Of a stretch of DNA of 64,000 bases, positions 43,884-52,806 are shown piece after piece. The notes under the pieces were generated by a model that searched no databases, was not told the origin of the DNA, and saw nothing but the letters and a program-made list of their open reading frames with translations. The DNA lies in assembly GCF_003347605.1 (NCBI RefSeq), contig NZ_QDFZ01000006.1:1-64000 (forward strand), given 5' to 3'. The translations under genes were made by a program, and so were the position numbers. The stretch comes from Chryseobacterium sp. KLBC 52 (lineage in GTDB: Bacteria > Bacteroidota > Bacteroidia > Flavobacteriales > Weeksellaceae). Position 1 is the stretch's first letter. Every line of letters begins with the position of its first letter.

Positions 43884-46304
43884 TTAAAAAGTGTAATTTA
43901 CATTAAGTTGAAAAGTTGTTCCATTAAAACCAAACTGATTGACCTCCCATGGGTATTTGAATCTTCCTCCGAGATCTGTTACCACGTCTCCCTTGCTGTC
44001 TATTACATCCGGATAAATATTAAATAAATTATTTACAACACCGGAAATTTTAAGATCATTCGTGATTTTATAGGTTAAAACAATGTCTGTAACTACTTTA
44101 CCGGAGAATGTCTGATCTTTGGCAGGATCAGTGGCATGCTGCCATGTCACCGAACCAAAATACGTATTATTTAAGTTAAAATTAAACCTGGTAATGTCAT
44201 ACGAAAGACTCAGAATCGTTTTTGTTTTTGGTCTTGCAGAGATAATCCTGGATTGTTCTTTGCGATCAAAAAAGTTTTCTGAGTAACCATTTTGAGCCAA
44301 AATCGGTGGAACAGCAATATTATCTACTATTTTAGTTTCGTTATAATTGAAAGCAGCAATAATTCCCAGTTTTCCTTTCCCAATAGCAGAAGTATAATAA
44401 TTAGCTACGAAATCTACCCCTTCCGTCACTGTATTTACAGCATTGGTGAAAAACTTCAGCGAGGTTATTTTATTATTGTTTAATATTACTTCCACAGGAT
44501 TTGTAAGATCCGGACTTCCCGGAGCACCTGTTTTGTACCCGATATCTCCTGAGAAAAGTACACGGTCTTTAATTTTTATTCTATAATAATCTGCAGTAAT
44601 AGTAAGGTTTTTAAAAGGTTTCACGGCCAATCCCCCGGTAATATTAAAGGCTTTTTCAGCATTTAATTTAGGAACGCCAAGATCAGATCTTATAATTTGA
44701 GAGTCGTTATTAAAAGTACCCTGATTAGCTACCGTATTCCCTGTAATTTTAGTCTGAACATTGGAATAATAAATCTGGTGTAATGAAGGAGCACGGAATC
44801 CTGTAGAAACAGACCCGCGGAAAACCAATTTATCATCTAGTAATTTATACCTTGCATTTCCTTTCCAGGAAACATTATTTCCGAAATCACTGAAATTTTC
44901 ATACCTCACCGTTCCTCCCACTAATAAGTTTTTTGTAACATCCCATTCCGCATTCAAATAAGCTCCGATATTCTGGCGGTTTTTATTGACTTCATTTTGA
45001 GGCTGCAGTCCTGGAAAAGATTCTGCACCACTTCCTTTATAAGATGCTTCTTCTCCTGCCCTTGCCTGATAATTTTCATTACGCACTTCGGCTCCTGCTC
45101 CTAAAACAAGTGCACCAAAATCCCGGCTGATATCTATATTTCCTATAATATTACTGAACTGGTGGCCACCTGCTTTAAAATAAGTTGGTGAATTTACTCC
45201 TAAAGAGGTATTAATGGTATTTGCTACAGCATAGTCTACAGCATTAGAACCAAAGGTTGCACTTCCATCAAAACTCCATTTTCCAAACATCCCTTTCCAT
45301 CCGGAGGTTAAATTATAATCATAAACATCTGTTTTAAATTCCGGTTGAAATCCGTTGTAAGGTTGTCCTTTTGGAGTTAATAAACCAAAATCTGAAGGTA
45401 CCCAATAAGGTGTTCTGTACAAAGCAAAACTGGTCCCATTTCTGTAAGTTGTCCCCCCAAAAGCATAAAATTTGCCTGTTTCACCTGTTGGCAGCTCAAA
45501 ATTCACAAACATATTGCCCACTTTGGTTTCCGGCTGCCCAATAATCATTCCTAAACCAGGATTGGCTTGCGTCCAGGCATTATCCACACCAAAAAGTTCA
45601 TCTTTTGTAACAGAACCTGCGCGGTTCGTTTTATTTTGAGAGGAAAATCCGAAGGTAAGATTCAGACTTCCGGTTTTTGCTACTCTGATTCCCGTATTAA
45701 AATCTGCCCCGATATTAAAACCGTCTCCTTTTGAAGTAATACCTGAAAAAACATTGACAGTACTTTTCCCCACACTGTTCTTCAGAATAATATTAATAAC
45801 TCCGGCAATAGCATCAGAACCGTACTGTGCAGATGCTCCATCCCTCAATACTTCTACGTTTTGCAAAGCTGCTGAAGGAATGCTTTTCAGATCTGTACCT
45901 ACTTCACCTTTTCCCGGGGTATCATTTACATAAATTAAAGCACTTTGATTTTTTCTTTTACCATTCACCAGCACTAATGTTCTGGAAGGTCCTAGCCCTC
46001 TTAAATCTGCGGGATCAAAGTGAGCTGTCGCATCAGAAACGGTTTGTTGTGATGAATTGAAAGAGGGAACGGCATACGTTAAAGCTTTATCAAAAGTAAC
46101 CTGCCCTGTGGATTTTAATTGTACGGCGGAAATATTATCAATAGGAATTGCTGAGGTAATGATGGTTCTTGGCTTTGTTCTACCCGTAGTCACCACCACT
46201 TCATCTATTTTATTTTGTTTTATGCTATCCTGAGCATATGCCATTGCACCAGCTCCGCTTAATACTAATGCATAGATTTTTCCATTAAATAAATTATTTT
46301 TCAT
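43884..46304 (-). CDS. TonB-dependent receptor
   Basis: This 806-residue outer-membrane receptor has a signal peptide ending AMAYAQ (about residue 25). IDEVVVTTGR is the usual TonB-box-like start. The plug domain includes LRGLGPSRTLVLVNGKRKN and LQNVEVLRDGASAQYGSDAIAGVINIILKN. The barrel ends at NGTTFQLNVNYTF, with a terminal Phe. It imports an unknown ligand using TonB energy. The cofactor genes nearby (B12 and thiamine) make a cofactor ligand thinkable, but a terminator separates them and no riboswitch was seen. Confidence 0.94.
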   Translation of the reverse strand: MKNNLFNGKIYALVLSGAGAMAYAQDSIKQNKIDEVVVTTGRTKPRTIITSAIPIDNISAVQLKSTGQVTFDKALTYAVPSFNSSQQTVSDATAHFDPADLRGLGPSRTLVLVNGKRKNQSALIYVNDTPGKGEVGTDLKSIPSAALQNVEVLRDGASAQYGSDAIAGVINIILKNSVGKSTVNVFSGITSKGDGFNIGADFNTGIRVAKTGSLNLTFGFSSQNKTNRAGSVTKDELFGVDNAWTQANPGLGMIIGQPETKVGNMFVNFELPTGETGKFYAFGGTTYRNGTSFALYRTPYWVPSDFGLLTPKGQPYNGFQPEFKTDVYDYNLTSGWKGMFGKWSFDGSATFGSNAVDYAVANTINTSLGVNSPTYFKAGGHQFSNIIGNIDISRDFGALVLGAGAEVRNENYQARAGEEASYKGSGAESFPGLQPQNEVNKNRQNIGAYLNAEWDVTKNLLVGGTVRYENFSDFGNNVSWKGNARYKLLDDKLVFRGSVSTGFRAPSLHQIYYSNVQTKITGNTVANQGTFNNDSQIIRSDLGVPKLNAEKAFNITGGLAVKPFKNLTITADYYRIKIKDRVLFSGDIGYKTGAPGSPDLTNPVEVILNNNKITSLKFFTNAVNTVTEGVDFVANYYTSAIGKGKLGIIAAFNYNETKIVDNIAVPPILAQNGYSENFFDRKEQSRIISARPKTKTILSLSYDITRFNFNLNNTYFGSVTWQHATDPAKDQTFSGKVVTDIVLTYKITNDLKISGVVNNLFNIYPDVIDSKGDVVTDLGGRFKYPWEVNQFGFNGTTFQLNVNYTF

Positions 46305-46616
46305 GTCAATTGTTAATTATTCAATAAATCTAATAAAAAAATTAACATTAACCACAAAAACAAAACATATAATAATAATTTGATTCCATATTTGCGAAAA
46401 TTATACCATTTCATGAAAAATAAGAATTAATACACAAAACGTAAAGTAATTTATTAATAACATGAAAAAAATAAATCAATAACATCACATTTGTATAAAA
46501 AAATCAATTAGTTAAAATCAGAAATAAATATGATTTTATTTGTTCTGAAAGGTAATTTTCAATGGGTTGAGATGGGTTCGCTTATGGTTTGCTATGACTG
46601 GAAAATGAATGGGAAT
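46305..46616. other. AT-rich upstream region of the TonB receptor
   Basis: About 310 bases, mostly A and T, without a credible gene. No cobalamin or TPP riboswitch core was recognised by eye. It probably holds the receptor's promoter. Confidence 0.5.
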
Positions 46617-46643
46617 AAAAAATGGCCGGGAGAAACCGGCCAT
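46617..46643 (-). terminator. Terminator of the coiled-coil lipoprotein gene
   Basis: ATGGCCGG (46622-46629) and CCGGCCAT (46636-46643) form a perfect 8-pair stem. On the minus strand it ends in a T run. Confidence 0.8.
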
Positions 46644-46650
46644 ATCCAAA

Positions 46651-47235
46651 TTATTTATTTACCTCTACGTATTGTATGATGGTCTGATTTTTTGGGTTGT
46701 AGATAATAGTACTACTGGTAGGAAATCTTTTCAGCTTATAATACTGAATATTTTTATCGGATTTAATATCCTCCAGAATGCTGGCATCAAATGTATTGTC
46801 AGGAAGGAACTTCGATAGGAAACTTATTTTATCTATGATGTTTTGTCCATCAATCTTTCGGGCCGTTTTATCAGATTTACTTTCATCAGAAGCAGGATGG
46901 CTTTCTAAAAAAGGAAGCAATACTGCAATATCAGCTTTATATTTAAAAATATAGCCTTCAGGTCTTCCCGGAATATTGATTTTCTTTCCTTTTTCCTCAG
47001 AAACGATGGAAGCTCCGCCACCAGGGAAAACGGTATTGAACTTAACATCTTCGGAATTGGTGATAGAATTGATAGATTCATTCACAGTTTTCTTTACTGT
47101 TTCTTCAACAACCTGCTGTGTTTTTTGCTGTACTGTTTCAGTTGTTTTCTGAACAGTCTGGTCAATTTTTTCCTCAATCTTATTGCATGATACTAATAAA
47201 AAACCGGCAATAACAGGCAAAACATACTTCTTCAT
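46651..47235 (-). CDS. Coiled-coil lipoprotein of unknown function
   Basis: This 194-residue lipoprotein has the lipobox FLLVSC, with Cys at about residue 17. A Gln/Val/Thr-rich coiled coil follows (IDQTVQKTTETVQQKTQQVV, about 22-60). A globular domain of about 120 residues follows, with GRPEGYIFKYKADIAVLLPFLES and YYKLKRFPTSSTIIYNPKNQ. I do not recognise the domain. It is likely anchored in a membrane and faces the periplasm. Confidence 0.75.
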   Translation of the reverse strand: MKKYVLPVIAGFLLVSCNKIEEKIDQTVQKTTETVQQKTQQVVEETVKKTVNESINSITNSEDVKFNTVFPGGGASIVSEEKGKKINIPGRPEGYIFKYKADIAVLLPFLESHPASDESKSDKTARKIDGQNIIDKISFLSKFLPDNTFDASILEDIKSDKNIQYYKLKRFPTSSTIIYNPKNQTIIQYVEVNK

Positions 47236-47368
47236 AATTCATAATAGAGATTCTTTTACTAATATCCTCTTTTCTAACGTAAAAACAGGTCAGGATATTT
47301 TAGCAAAGAAAAAAATATTTTTTAAATATGAAAAATACTGCTGACAAACTGTTGTCATAACCCTCTCT

Positions 47369-47376
47369 TACCTTTG
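47369..47376 (+). promoter_or_regulatory. TAnnTTTG -7 box of the DinB-like gene
   Basis: TACCTTTG lies 30 bases before the ATG at 47407. A TTG at 47352-47354 lies 14 bases upstream, a little short for the -33 element. Confidence 0.4.
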
Positions 47377-47406
47377 TATCAACAACAAACAAAAAAACAA
47401 AACATT

Positions 47407-47898
47407 ATGACAACTACAGCAACAGCCACTAAACAATTCATGACTTCTGAACAGCTATTAAACGACTGGCAGGGACACAGAAATCTGACAAGAAGAGTGA
47501 TTGAATCTTTTCCTGAGAAAGAGTTATTCGAATTTTCTGTAGGCGGAATGAGACCATTTGCAAAACTGGCAGTAGAACTGATCAGCATTGGCGGGCCTGC
47601 TTTAAAAGGTATTGTGGAAGGAAATATGGAAGCGTACAGTGAAGAAGCCTTCAATCCGACAACCAAGGAAGAAATTCTGAAGAAATGGGATGAAGAAACA
47701 GAAGTAATCAACCATTATTTCAATCAGATTTCTGAGGAGCGTTTCCAGGAGACTTTCAATTTATTCGGACAATATGAATTTCCGGTATACCAGAACATTC
47801 TTTACTTTGTAGATAATGAAGTTCATCACCGTGGACAAGGATACGTTTATCTGAGAGCTTTAGGAATTGAGCCCCCTTTCTTCTGGGAGAGATTTTAA
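47407..47898 (+). CDS. DinB family protein
   Basis: From the ATG at 47407 this 163-residue protein has the four-helix DinB/YfiT fold. LLNDWQGHRNLTRRVIESFP begins helix 1 with a metal-type His. NHYFNQISEERF and VDNEVHHRGQGYVYLRALG hold the later helices and the third histidine pair. The family contains thiol-dependent metalloenzymes and stress proteins of unknown substrate; it is unrelated to DNA polymerase IV. An in-frame TTG at 47374 lies inside the promoter box and is not used. It points towards the WYL regulator gene. Confidence 0.85.
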   Translation: MTTTATATKQFMTSEQLLNDWQGHRNLTRRVIESFPEKELFEFSVGGMRPFAKLAVELISIGGPALKGIVEGNMEAYSEEAFNPTTKEEILKKWDEETEVINHYFNQISEERFQETFNLFGQYEFPVYQNILYFVDNEVHHRGQGYVYLRALGIEPPFFWERF

Positions 47899-48032
47899 TA
47901 CAACGAGAAGGTAAAATTGCAGAAAGGGTAACAAAAATTATATCTTTTTTTGCGACACAACAAATTGACTCTTTTTGCAATTCTGCCTTTTCCTTAAACC
48001 ATTTCATTTATTGCTTCAATTAAGTCTTTACA

Positions 48033-48060
48033 CCTCAACAGCTGTCTTGTTGGGGTTTTA
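48033..48060. terminator. Terminator between convergent genes
   Basis: CCTCAACA (48033-48040) and TGTTGGGG (48048-48055) pair with one wobble and are followed by TTTTA. Confidence 0.6.
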
Positions 48061-49014
48061 TTATTGATGTCTTTCAACCATTTTTGCAAGCAGTTCATTC
48101 AAACGGACACGAAGACTTTCCGGTTCCAGAACTTTAGCATAATCTGCAAAAGTGATCAACCAGCGGGGAAATCCGTCAGTGATCCATTCTGTTTCAAAAG
48201 TAAGTTCCATCCCTTGTTCAGTTTCTACTTCCTCTATCAATCCGTAATATTTTTTAGAATTTACCAGGTGATTCATGATCTTTTTGTCAACCAGCAGTTT
48301 GGCTTTAACCTTATTTCCATTTGATTTTTTACGGTAATCATTCACTTGTCCATATTCCTGCAGGAAAGGATTCTGCGTTTTTGAGATCTCCAGAATCCTG
48401 TCAATACGAAACTGTCTGAAATCTTTCCTCAGGGTACAGTAGGCCATGATGTACCAGATATTAAATTCAAAAAACATCCCGACTGTTTCAATCGTTCTGT
48501 TATTCACTCTTTCATCTACGGTCTTATACCTGATATTGAGCTGGGTTTTCTCCGCGATACTTTCCAGAATAATAGGAATTACATTTTTAAGAGAATCTCC
48601 TGAATCTGTATGAAAGCTGAAAACATCAATCTGTTTTTCAATATTTTTAATCAGGTTTTTATCAGAATATTTCAATACCGACCGAACCTTTTCCATGGCT
48701 GCCTGATAGTGATTTCCTAGACTTTGGTGGGAAAATTTCTGCATCAGTTTTTCAGCGGTAATGAAACTTAACACTTCTTCTTTGGTAAACATAATGGGAG
48801 GAAGTTTGTAACCATCCATTAAAGAATACCCATTTCCCGCTTCTCCAACAATAGGAATCCCCGCATTTTCCAGGGTTTTCACATCACGGTAAATGGTTCT
48901 GATGCTTACATCGAATTTTTCAGCAAGATCCTGTGCCCGTACAACAGGTTTCGACTGTAATTGGGTAAGGATAGCTGTTACCCTATCGAGCTTTTTTAAA
49001 TAGTGATCGTTCAT
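48061..49014 (-). CDS. HTH and WYL domain transcriptional regulator
   Basis: This 317-residue YafY-type regulator has an N-terminal winged HTH (about 1-60, RAQDLAEKFDVSIRTIYRDVKTLENAGIP). A central helical part and a WYL domain follow (about 140-225, RTIETVGMFFEFNIWYIMAYCTLRKDFRQFRIDRI), then a C-terminal extension. WYL domains sense small ligands or nucleic acid. TAGCTTTG lies on the minus strand at 49022-49029, right at the start. In many genomes such regulators sit by DinB-like genes, as here, so that gene is a candidate target. Confidence 0.88.
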   Translation of the reverse strand: MNDHYLKKLDRVTAILTQLQSKPVVRAQDLAEKFDVSIRTIYRDVKTLENAGIPIVGEAGNGYSLMDGYKLPPIMFTKEEVLSFITAEKLMQKFSHQSLGNHYQAAMEKVRSVLKYSDKNLIKNIEKQIDVFSFHTDSGDSLKNVIPIILESIAEKTQLNIRYKTVDERVNNRTIETVGMFFEFNIWYIMAYCTLRKDFRQFRIDRILEISKTQNPFLQEYGQVNDYRKKSNGNKVKAKLLVDKKIMNHLVNSKKYYGLIEEVETEQGMELTFETEWITDGFPRWLITFADYAKVLEPESLRVRLNELLAKMVERHQ

Positions 49015-49076
49015 GATGGAACAAAGCTAAAATTCTTTTTTGAGGTATGACTTATAAATGAGAGGGCTTTTTGACT

Positions 49077-50885
49077 TTAATTTTCTTTAAAAGTATTCAC
49101 CAGTTTATCAAGATTAAGGCTGCGGGCTGAGGCATCAAAAATCTCGCGGTACGTTCCTTCTTTATTGTAAAGCTCATCATGAGTTCCATTTTCCACCACT
49201 CTACCTTTTTTCATGACATAAATGGTATCTGAATCTAAAATCTGTGACAGGGAATGAGAAATGATGATCACTGTTCTGCCTTCTTTGATCGCATCCAGAG
49301 AATTCTTGATCTGTTCGGTAGCAATAGCATCCAGACTGGCTGTAGGTTCATCCAGAAAAATGATTGGAGGATTTTTAAGAAATAGTCTTGCAATGGCAAT
49401 CCTCTGTTGTTGTCCCCCTGAAAGTTGGGTAGCATCATGCTGATATTTTTCCGGAAGATCCATAATCTGTTCGTGCAGATAAGCTTTTTTTGCAGCTTCC
49501 TCGATTTCTTCGAAACTGGCATTCATATCTCCATATCTGATATTATCTTCTATACTTCCCTGAAAGATATGATTTCTCTGAAGCACCAGCCCAAGATCGC
49601 TTCTCAGAAATGTATTGTCATATTCATTAAGGTTTACCCCATCCAGAAGAATTTCTCCGGAATCCGGAAGATAGAATTTACATAAAAGATTGATAACCGT
49701 TGACTTTCCTGCACCACTTAATCCTACCAAAGCTGTTGTTTTTCCGTTTTCAATTTTCATGGAAACATTATGTAAAGCTTTTGTACCGTTATGGTAAGTA
49801 AAATCAACATTTTTCAATTCAAAGTTTCCTTTGATTTCTTTTTCTACAAAAGTACCATTTGATTCTGTCTCACTATCTGCATTAAGAATATCAAAATACC
49901 CTTCGGCATAAATCATGGCATCGTTCATATCATCATAAATCCGGTGAAGCTGACGAATAGGCGCCGAAACATTGTTAAAAAGCATAATATGAAGCATGAT
50001 TGCCCCTATGGTCATTTGCTGATCCAGCACCAGATAAACGGTTAAAAGGATAATCAAAACAACCCCAAACTGTTCAATGAAAGTTTTTAAACCATCATAA
50101 ATAAAATTGGTTCTTCTTGTAATCATCTGGCTTTCCATCAGCTCCATCTGAAGGTCATATTGTTTTTTCCCTTCAAATTTTTCACGGACAAAGCTTTTAA
50201 TCACCATAATAGAATTGATCAGGTTCAAAAGTCCTGACGTTTTTCTTTCTCTCTGATTTCTAAGCTGACGTCTTACCCCACCCAGTTTTTTAGCCTGCAG
50301 AGAGCTGATGTAAAAATAGATCGGAACAATAATCGTAGAAACCAATCCAACATACACATTCTGCATATACATAATGATGAGGGCAATAATGGCATTGGAA
50401 AAAAGAGGAAGGATATCAATAAAAAAGTTCTGAACCAATCTGGTAAGACTTTCTATTCCACGATCGATTCTGATCTGTAATTTTCCGGACTCATGATTTT
50501 CATCATTAAAATAAGCAACCCTATAGGTTAAAATTTTATCAATGGCTGATTGTGCCAATACAGAGCTCACATTAATCCTGATTTTTTCGCCATAAAATTT
50601 CTGTCCGAAGTTGATAAAGATATTCAACAATTCTTTCCCCAGTAAAATAATGGAAATGATAATGAGAATATGAATTCCCTCCGACATCGGATGTGGAAGA
50701 TGGGTAAGCTTGGTAACTTCATCCACCGTGTATTTCAGAACAATCGGGTTGACCTGTGCTGCCAGAGCACCCAGAAAAGTAAGAAACAGGGTGCCATAAA
50801 TCATGGGACGATAAGGTCTGATGAATGGAACAAGTTGTTTATAGATTCCGAATAAGGTAACGGTTCTGTTAAAAGGTTTAGCCAT
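49077..50885 (-). CDS. ABC exporter, fused membrane and ATPase domains
   Basis: This 602-residue half-transporter from the ATG at 50885 (MAKPFNRTVTLFGIYKQLV) could start 12 residues earlier at 50921. Six membrane helices (about 30-320) precede the ATPase domain. The Walker A motif is VGLSGAGKSTVINLL, the signature is QLSGGQQQRIAIARL, and the Walker B motif is PIIFLDEPTASLDAIA. It is of the MsbA/lipid and multidrug exporter type and works as a dimer. The substrate is not evident; lptB lies nearby, but a separate LPS pathway role is not implied. Confidence 0.92.
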   Translation of the reverse strand: MAKPFNRTVTLFGIYKQLVPFIRPYRPMIYGTLFLTFLGALAAQVNPIVLKYTVDEVTKLTHLPHPMSEGIHILIIISIILLGKELLNIFINFGQKFYGEKIRINVSSVLAQSAIDKILTYRVAYFNDENHESGKLQIRIDRGIESLTRLVQNFFIDILPLFSNAIIALIIMYMQNVYVGLVSTIIVPIYFYISSLQAKKLGGVRRQLRNQRERKTSGLLNLINSIMVIKSFVREKFEGKKQYDLQMELMESQMITRRTNFIYDGLKTFIEQFGVVLIILLTVYLVLDQQMTIGAIMLHIMLFNNVSAPIRQLHRIYDDMNDAMIYAEGYFDILNADSETESNGTFVEKEIKGNFELKNVDFTYHNGTKALHNVSMKIENGKTTALVGLSGAGKSTVINLLCKFYLPDSGEILLDGVNLNEYDNTFLRSDLGLVLQRNHIFQGSIEDNIRYGDMNASFEEIEEAAKKAYLHEQIMDLPEKYQHDATQLSGGQQQRIAIARLFLKNPPIIFLDEPTASLDAIATEQIKNSLDAIKEGRTVIIISHSLSQILDSDTIYVMKKGRVVENGTHDELYNKEGTYREIFDASARSLNLDKLVNTFKEN

Positions 50886-50966
50886 AGAAATCATTTTAAA
50901 TGAAAAACGTACCGCTTTCAAAAGAAAAAGGTACGAATTATTATTAACTGGTCATCTAGGATTTAT

Positions 50967-51218
50967 TTAAAAATCTTTCAATGTACCATCGTCATTAATG
51001 TATTTGAATTGGTAGTTTGGATCAATTATCTTCCCTCCCATTTGTACAAAAGGCCCCCACATTCCTAACCAATCTTCAAAATCATTTTCAACAGGTGTAT
51101 CCCAGCGAATTACGGTTGAACTTTCATGGAATTGGACATCCATTATAATACCATATTCATTATCCAAATAAACTTTGGTTCCTACTTGAAAATCTTCATA
51201 TCTATAAAGATCATCCAT
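50967..51218 (-). CDS. Small acidic orphan protein next to lptB
   Basis: This is an 83-residue soluble acidic protein with an all-beta look (FQVGTKVYLDNEYGIIMDVQ, STVIRWDTPVEND, WLGMWGPFVQMGGKIIDP). No domain is recognised. Its ATG abuts the lptB stop codon with no gap, so translation is probably coupled. In view of the immunity-like tail of the adjoining LptB it may belong to an acquired toxin-immunity remnant, but this is inference. Confidence 0.65.
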   Translation of the reverse strand: MDDLYRYEDFQVGTKVYLDNEYGIIMDVQFHESSTVIRWDTPVENDFEDWLGMWGPFVQMGGKIIDPNYQFKYINDDGTLKDF

Positions 51219-52280
51219 TTATCCTTCAAATAAATAAGTAGTAAGATAATGCAGCTCTTTTCTGCTGGCTTCTTTAGATTCTGCTTCTGCCTGTTCTAAA
51301 GAATATTGGGAATTGATTTCCTTTTTCTGCAAAACAAATGAATTGTTGGCGTTCTTATCCACTACATCATTAAAAATATGTTCAATTTCAGAATTCGCTA
51401 AGGTGGCAAAGCTGACTTCTTCAAAGCCATGCAACAATCTAAGATCATCAAACTGACTAAAATTTTCATTGACAAATCCCTGCAGCTGTGATTTTGAATC
51501 AAAGTTACCAGCCCAGATATTGTAAGCGTATTTCTTCTTTTTAGGTTTATCCAGAATACTCTGATAGACAAAGTTTTCACCCAGATAAGCTTCTCTTACC
51601 TGCGGGTCATTGGCAAGATCTTCCGGAAGTCCTTCTTTCAGGATCTTTCCTTCAAACATGATATAGGTTTTATTGGTGATTGCTAAAGTCTGCTGTACGT
51701 TGTGGTCGGTAATCAGAATTCCGATATTTTTATCAACAAGGCTTCTTACAATTTTCTGAATATCTTCTACGGCAATCGGGTCTACCCCAGCGAAAGGCTC
51801 ATCCAGAAGAATAAAGTTGGGGCTTGTGGCAAGACAGCGTGCAATTTCGGTTCTACGTCTTTCTCCTCCGGAAAGAAGATCTCCTCTGTTTTTACGGACA
51901 TGCTGCAAAGAGAACTCCTCAATCAGTTCATCACATTTGATCTGCTGTTCACGCTTAGAAAGCTTGGTCAGCTGCAATACTCCCATAATGTTTTCTTCCA
52001 CCGATAACTTTCTGAAAACCGAAGCTTCCTGAGCCAGATACCCTATTCCCTTTTGGGCTCTTCGGTACATGGCATCGGTAGTAATCTCCTGCTTGTCTAA
52101 GAAAATTTTTCCTGAAGTGGGCTTAACCAACCCTACAATCATATAAAACGATGTGGTTTTTCCTGCTCCGTTCGGACCCAGCAAACCAACAATTTCTCCC
52201 TGTTGAACCTGTACAGAAACGCCTTTTACAACTTTTTTAGGACCGTATTCCTTGATTAAGTTTTCTCCTCGTAAAATCAT
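51219..52280 (-). CDS. lptB: LPS-export ATPase LptB with C-terminal extension
   Basis: Residues 1-240 are a normal LptB, the ATPase that powers LPS extraction by LptFG. Walker A is GPNGAGKTT (35-43), the signature is LSGGERRR (136-143), Walker B is ILLDEP (157-162) and the switch His is in TDHN (191-194). LptB usually ends about where AYLGENFVYQ ends (240). Here 113 further residues follow (nt 51219-51560). YNIWAGNFDSKSQLQGFV and EEVSFATL resemble the start of immunity protein 22 (Imm22) relatives. This homology is tentative. TATATTTG and TATTTTTG boxes lie at 52285-52301 on the minus strand. Confidence 0.93.
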   Translation of the reverse strand: MILRGENLIKEYGPKKVVKGVSVQVQQGEIVGLLGPNGAGKTTSFYMIVGLVKPTSGKIFLDKQEITTDAMYRRAQKGIGYLAQEASVFRKLSVEENIMGVLQLTKLSKREQQIKCDELIEEFSLQHVRKNRGDLLSGGERRRTEIARCLATSPNFILLDEPFAGVDPIAVEDIQKIVRSLVDKNIGILITDHNVQQTLAITNKTYIMFEGKILKEGLPEDLANDPQVREAYLGENFVYQSILDKPKKKKYAYNIWAGNFDSKSQLQGFVNENFSQFDDLRLLHGFEEVSFATLANSEIEHIFNDVVDKNANNSFVLQKKEINSQYSLEQAEAESKEASRKELHYLTTYLFEG

Positions 52281-52284
52281 AGGG

Positions 52285-52301
52285 CAAATATATCAAAAAT
52301 A
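52285..52301 (-). promoter_or_regulatory. Overlapping TAnnTTTG boxes before lptB
   Basis: CAAATATA (52285-52292) and CAAAAATA (52294-52301) read TATATTTG and TATTTTTG on the minus strand. A TTG lies 24 bases upstream of the second. Either could be the -7 element. Confidence 0.35.
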
Positions 52302-52432
52302 TAAACTTCACTTATAGGTTAATATCAACTTGTTTACTTTAAACGCAAACTTATTCATTTACAACCTATTGTAACTTTTCACTACTTTAATCTACTTATC
52401 GTAAAACATCAATCAATTATAAATAGTAAGAA

Positions 52433-52726
52433 ATGGAAAATTACGGGTATACAAAAACAGAAAATGTACACAACCAGCAAAGCAATGTTCCTTACCGTTC
52501 GGAAAAGAAAATCCCTGCCGCTATATTGGGCATTCTTGTGGGATGGCTGGCTTTAAATAAATTTTATCTTGGATATACAAAGGAGGGAATTATTCAGCTG
52601 GTCCTGAATGTCGTTACTTTTGGTGCGGCTTCAATTATTCCTTTTATTGAGGGAATTCTCTATCTTTTTATGAGCGATAAACAATTCGATGACACGTATG
52701 TCTATGGAAAAAAAGGATGGTTATAA
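52433..52726 (+). CDS. TM2 domain-containing membrane protein
   Basis: This 97-residue inner-membrane protein has a polar N-terminus of about 25 residues. The TM2 domain follows: AILGILVGWLALNKFYLGYT is helix 1 with the conserved KFYLG turn, and GIIQLVLNVVTFG begins helix 2, ending at LYLFMSD. The function of the family is unknown. A bidirectional terminator separates it from hemB. Confidence 0.88.
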   Translation: MENYGYTKTENVHNQQSNVPYRSEKKIPAAILGILVGWLALNKFYLGYTKEGIIQLVLNVVTFGAASIIPFIEGILYLFMSDKQFDDTYVYGKKGWL

Positions 52727-52754
52727 AAAAATTATCATCACCTCGTTAGAAATA

Positions 52755-52787
52755 AAAAGAGACTACCCATTGAGTAGTCTCTTTTTT
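52755..52787. terminator. Bidirectional terminator, TM2 gene and hemB
   Basis: AAAAGAGACTAC (52755-52766) and GTAGTCTCTTTT (52774-52785) form a perfect 12-pair stem, with T runs on both strands. Confidence 0.9.
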
Positions 52788-52806
52788 ATCTGAATGAATT
52801 TAATCA

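Noticed and set aside
46305..46616. Cobalamin or TPP riboswitch before the TonB receptor
   Set aside because: The nearby B12 and thiamine genes made it plausible, but no conserved riboswitch core was recognised by eye. A covariance-model search would decide.
47756..48007. 83-codon minus-strand frame at the DinB end
   Set aside because: Half of it is antisense to the DinB-like gene and the rest is terminator DNA.
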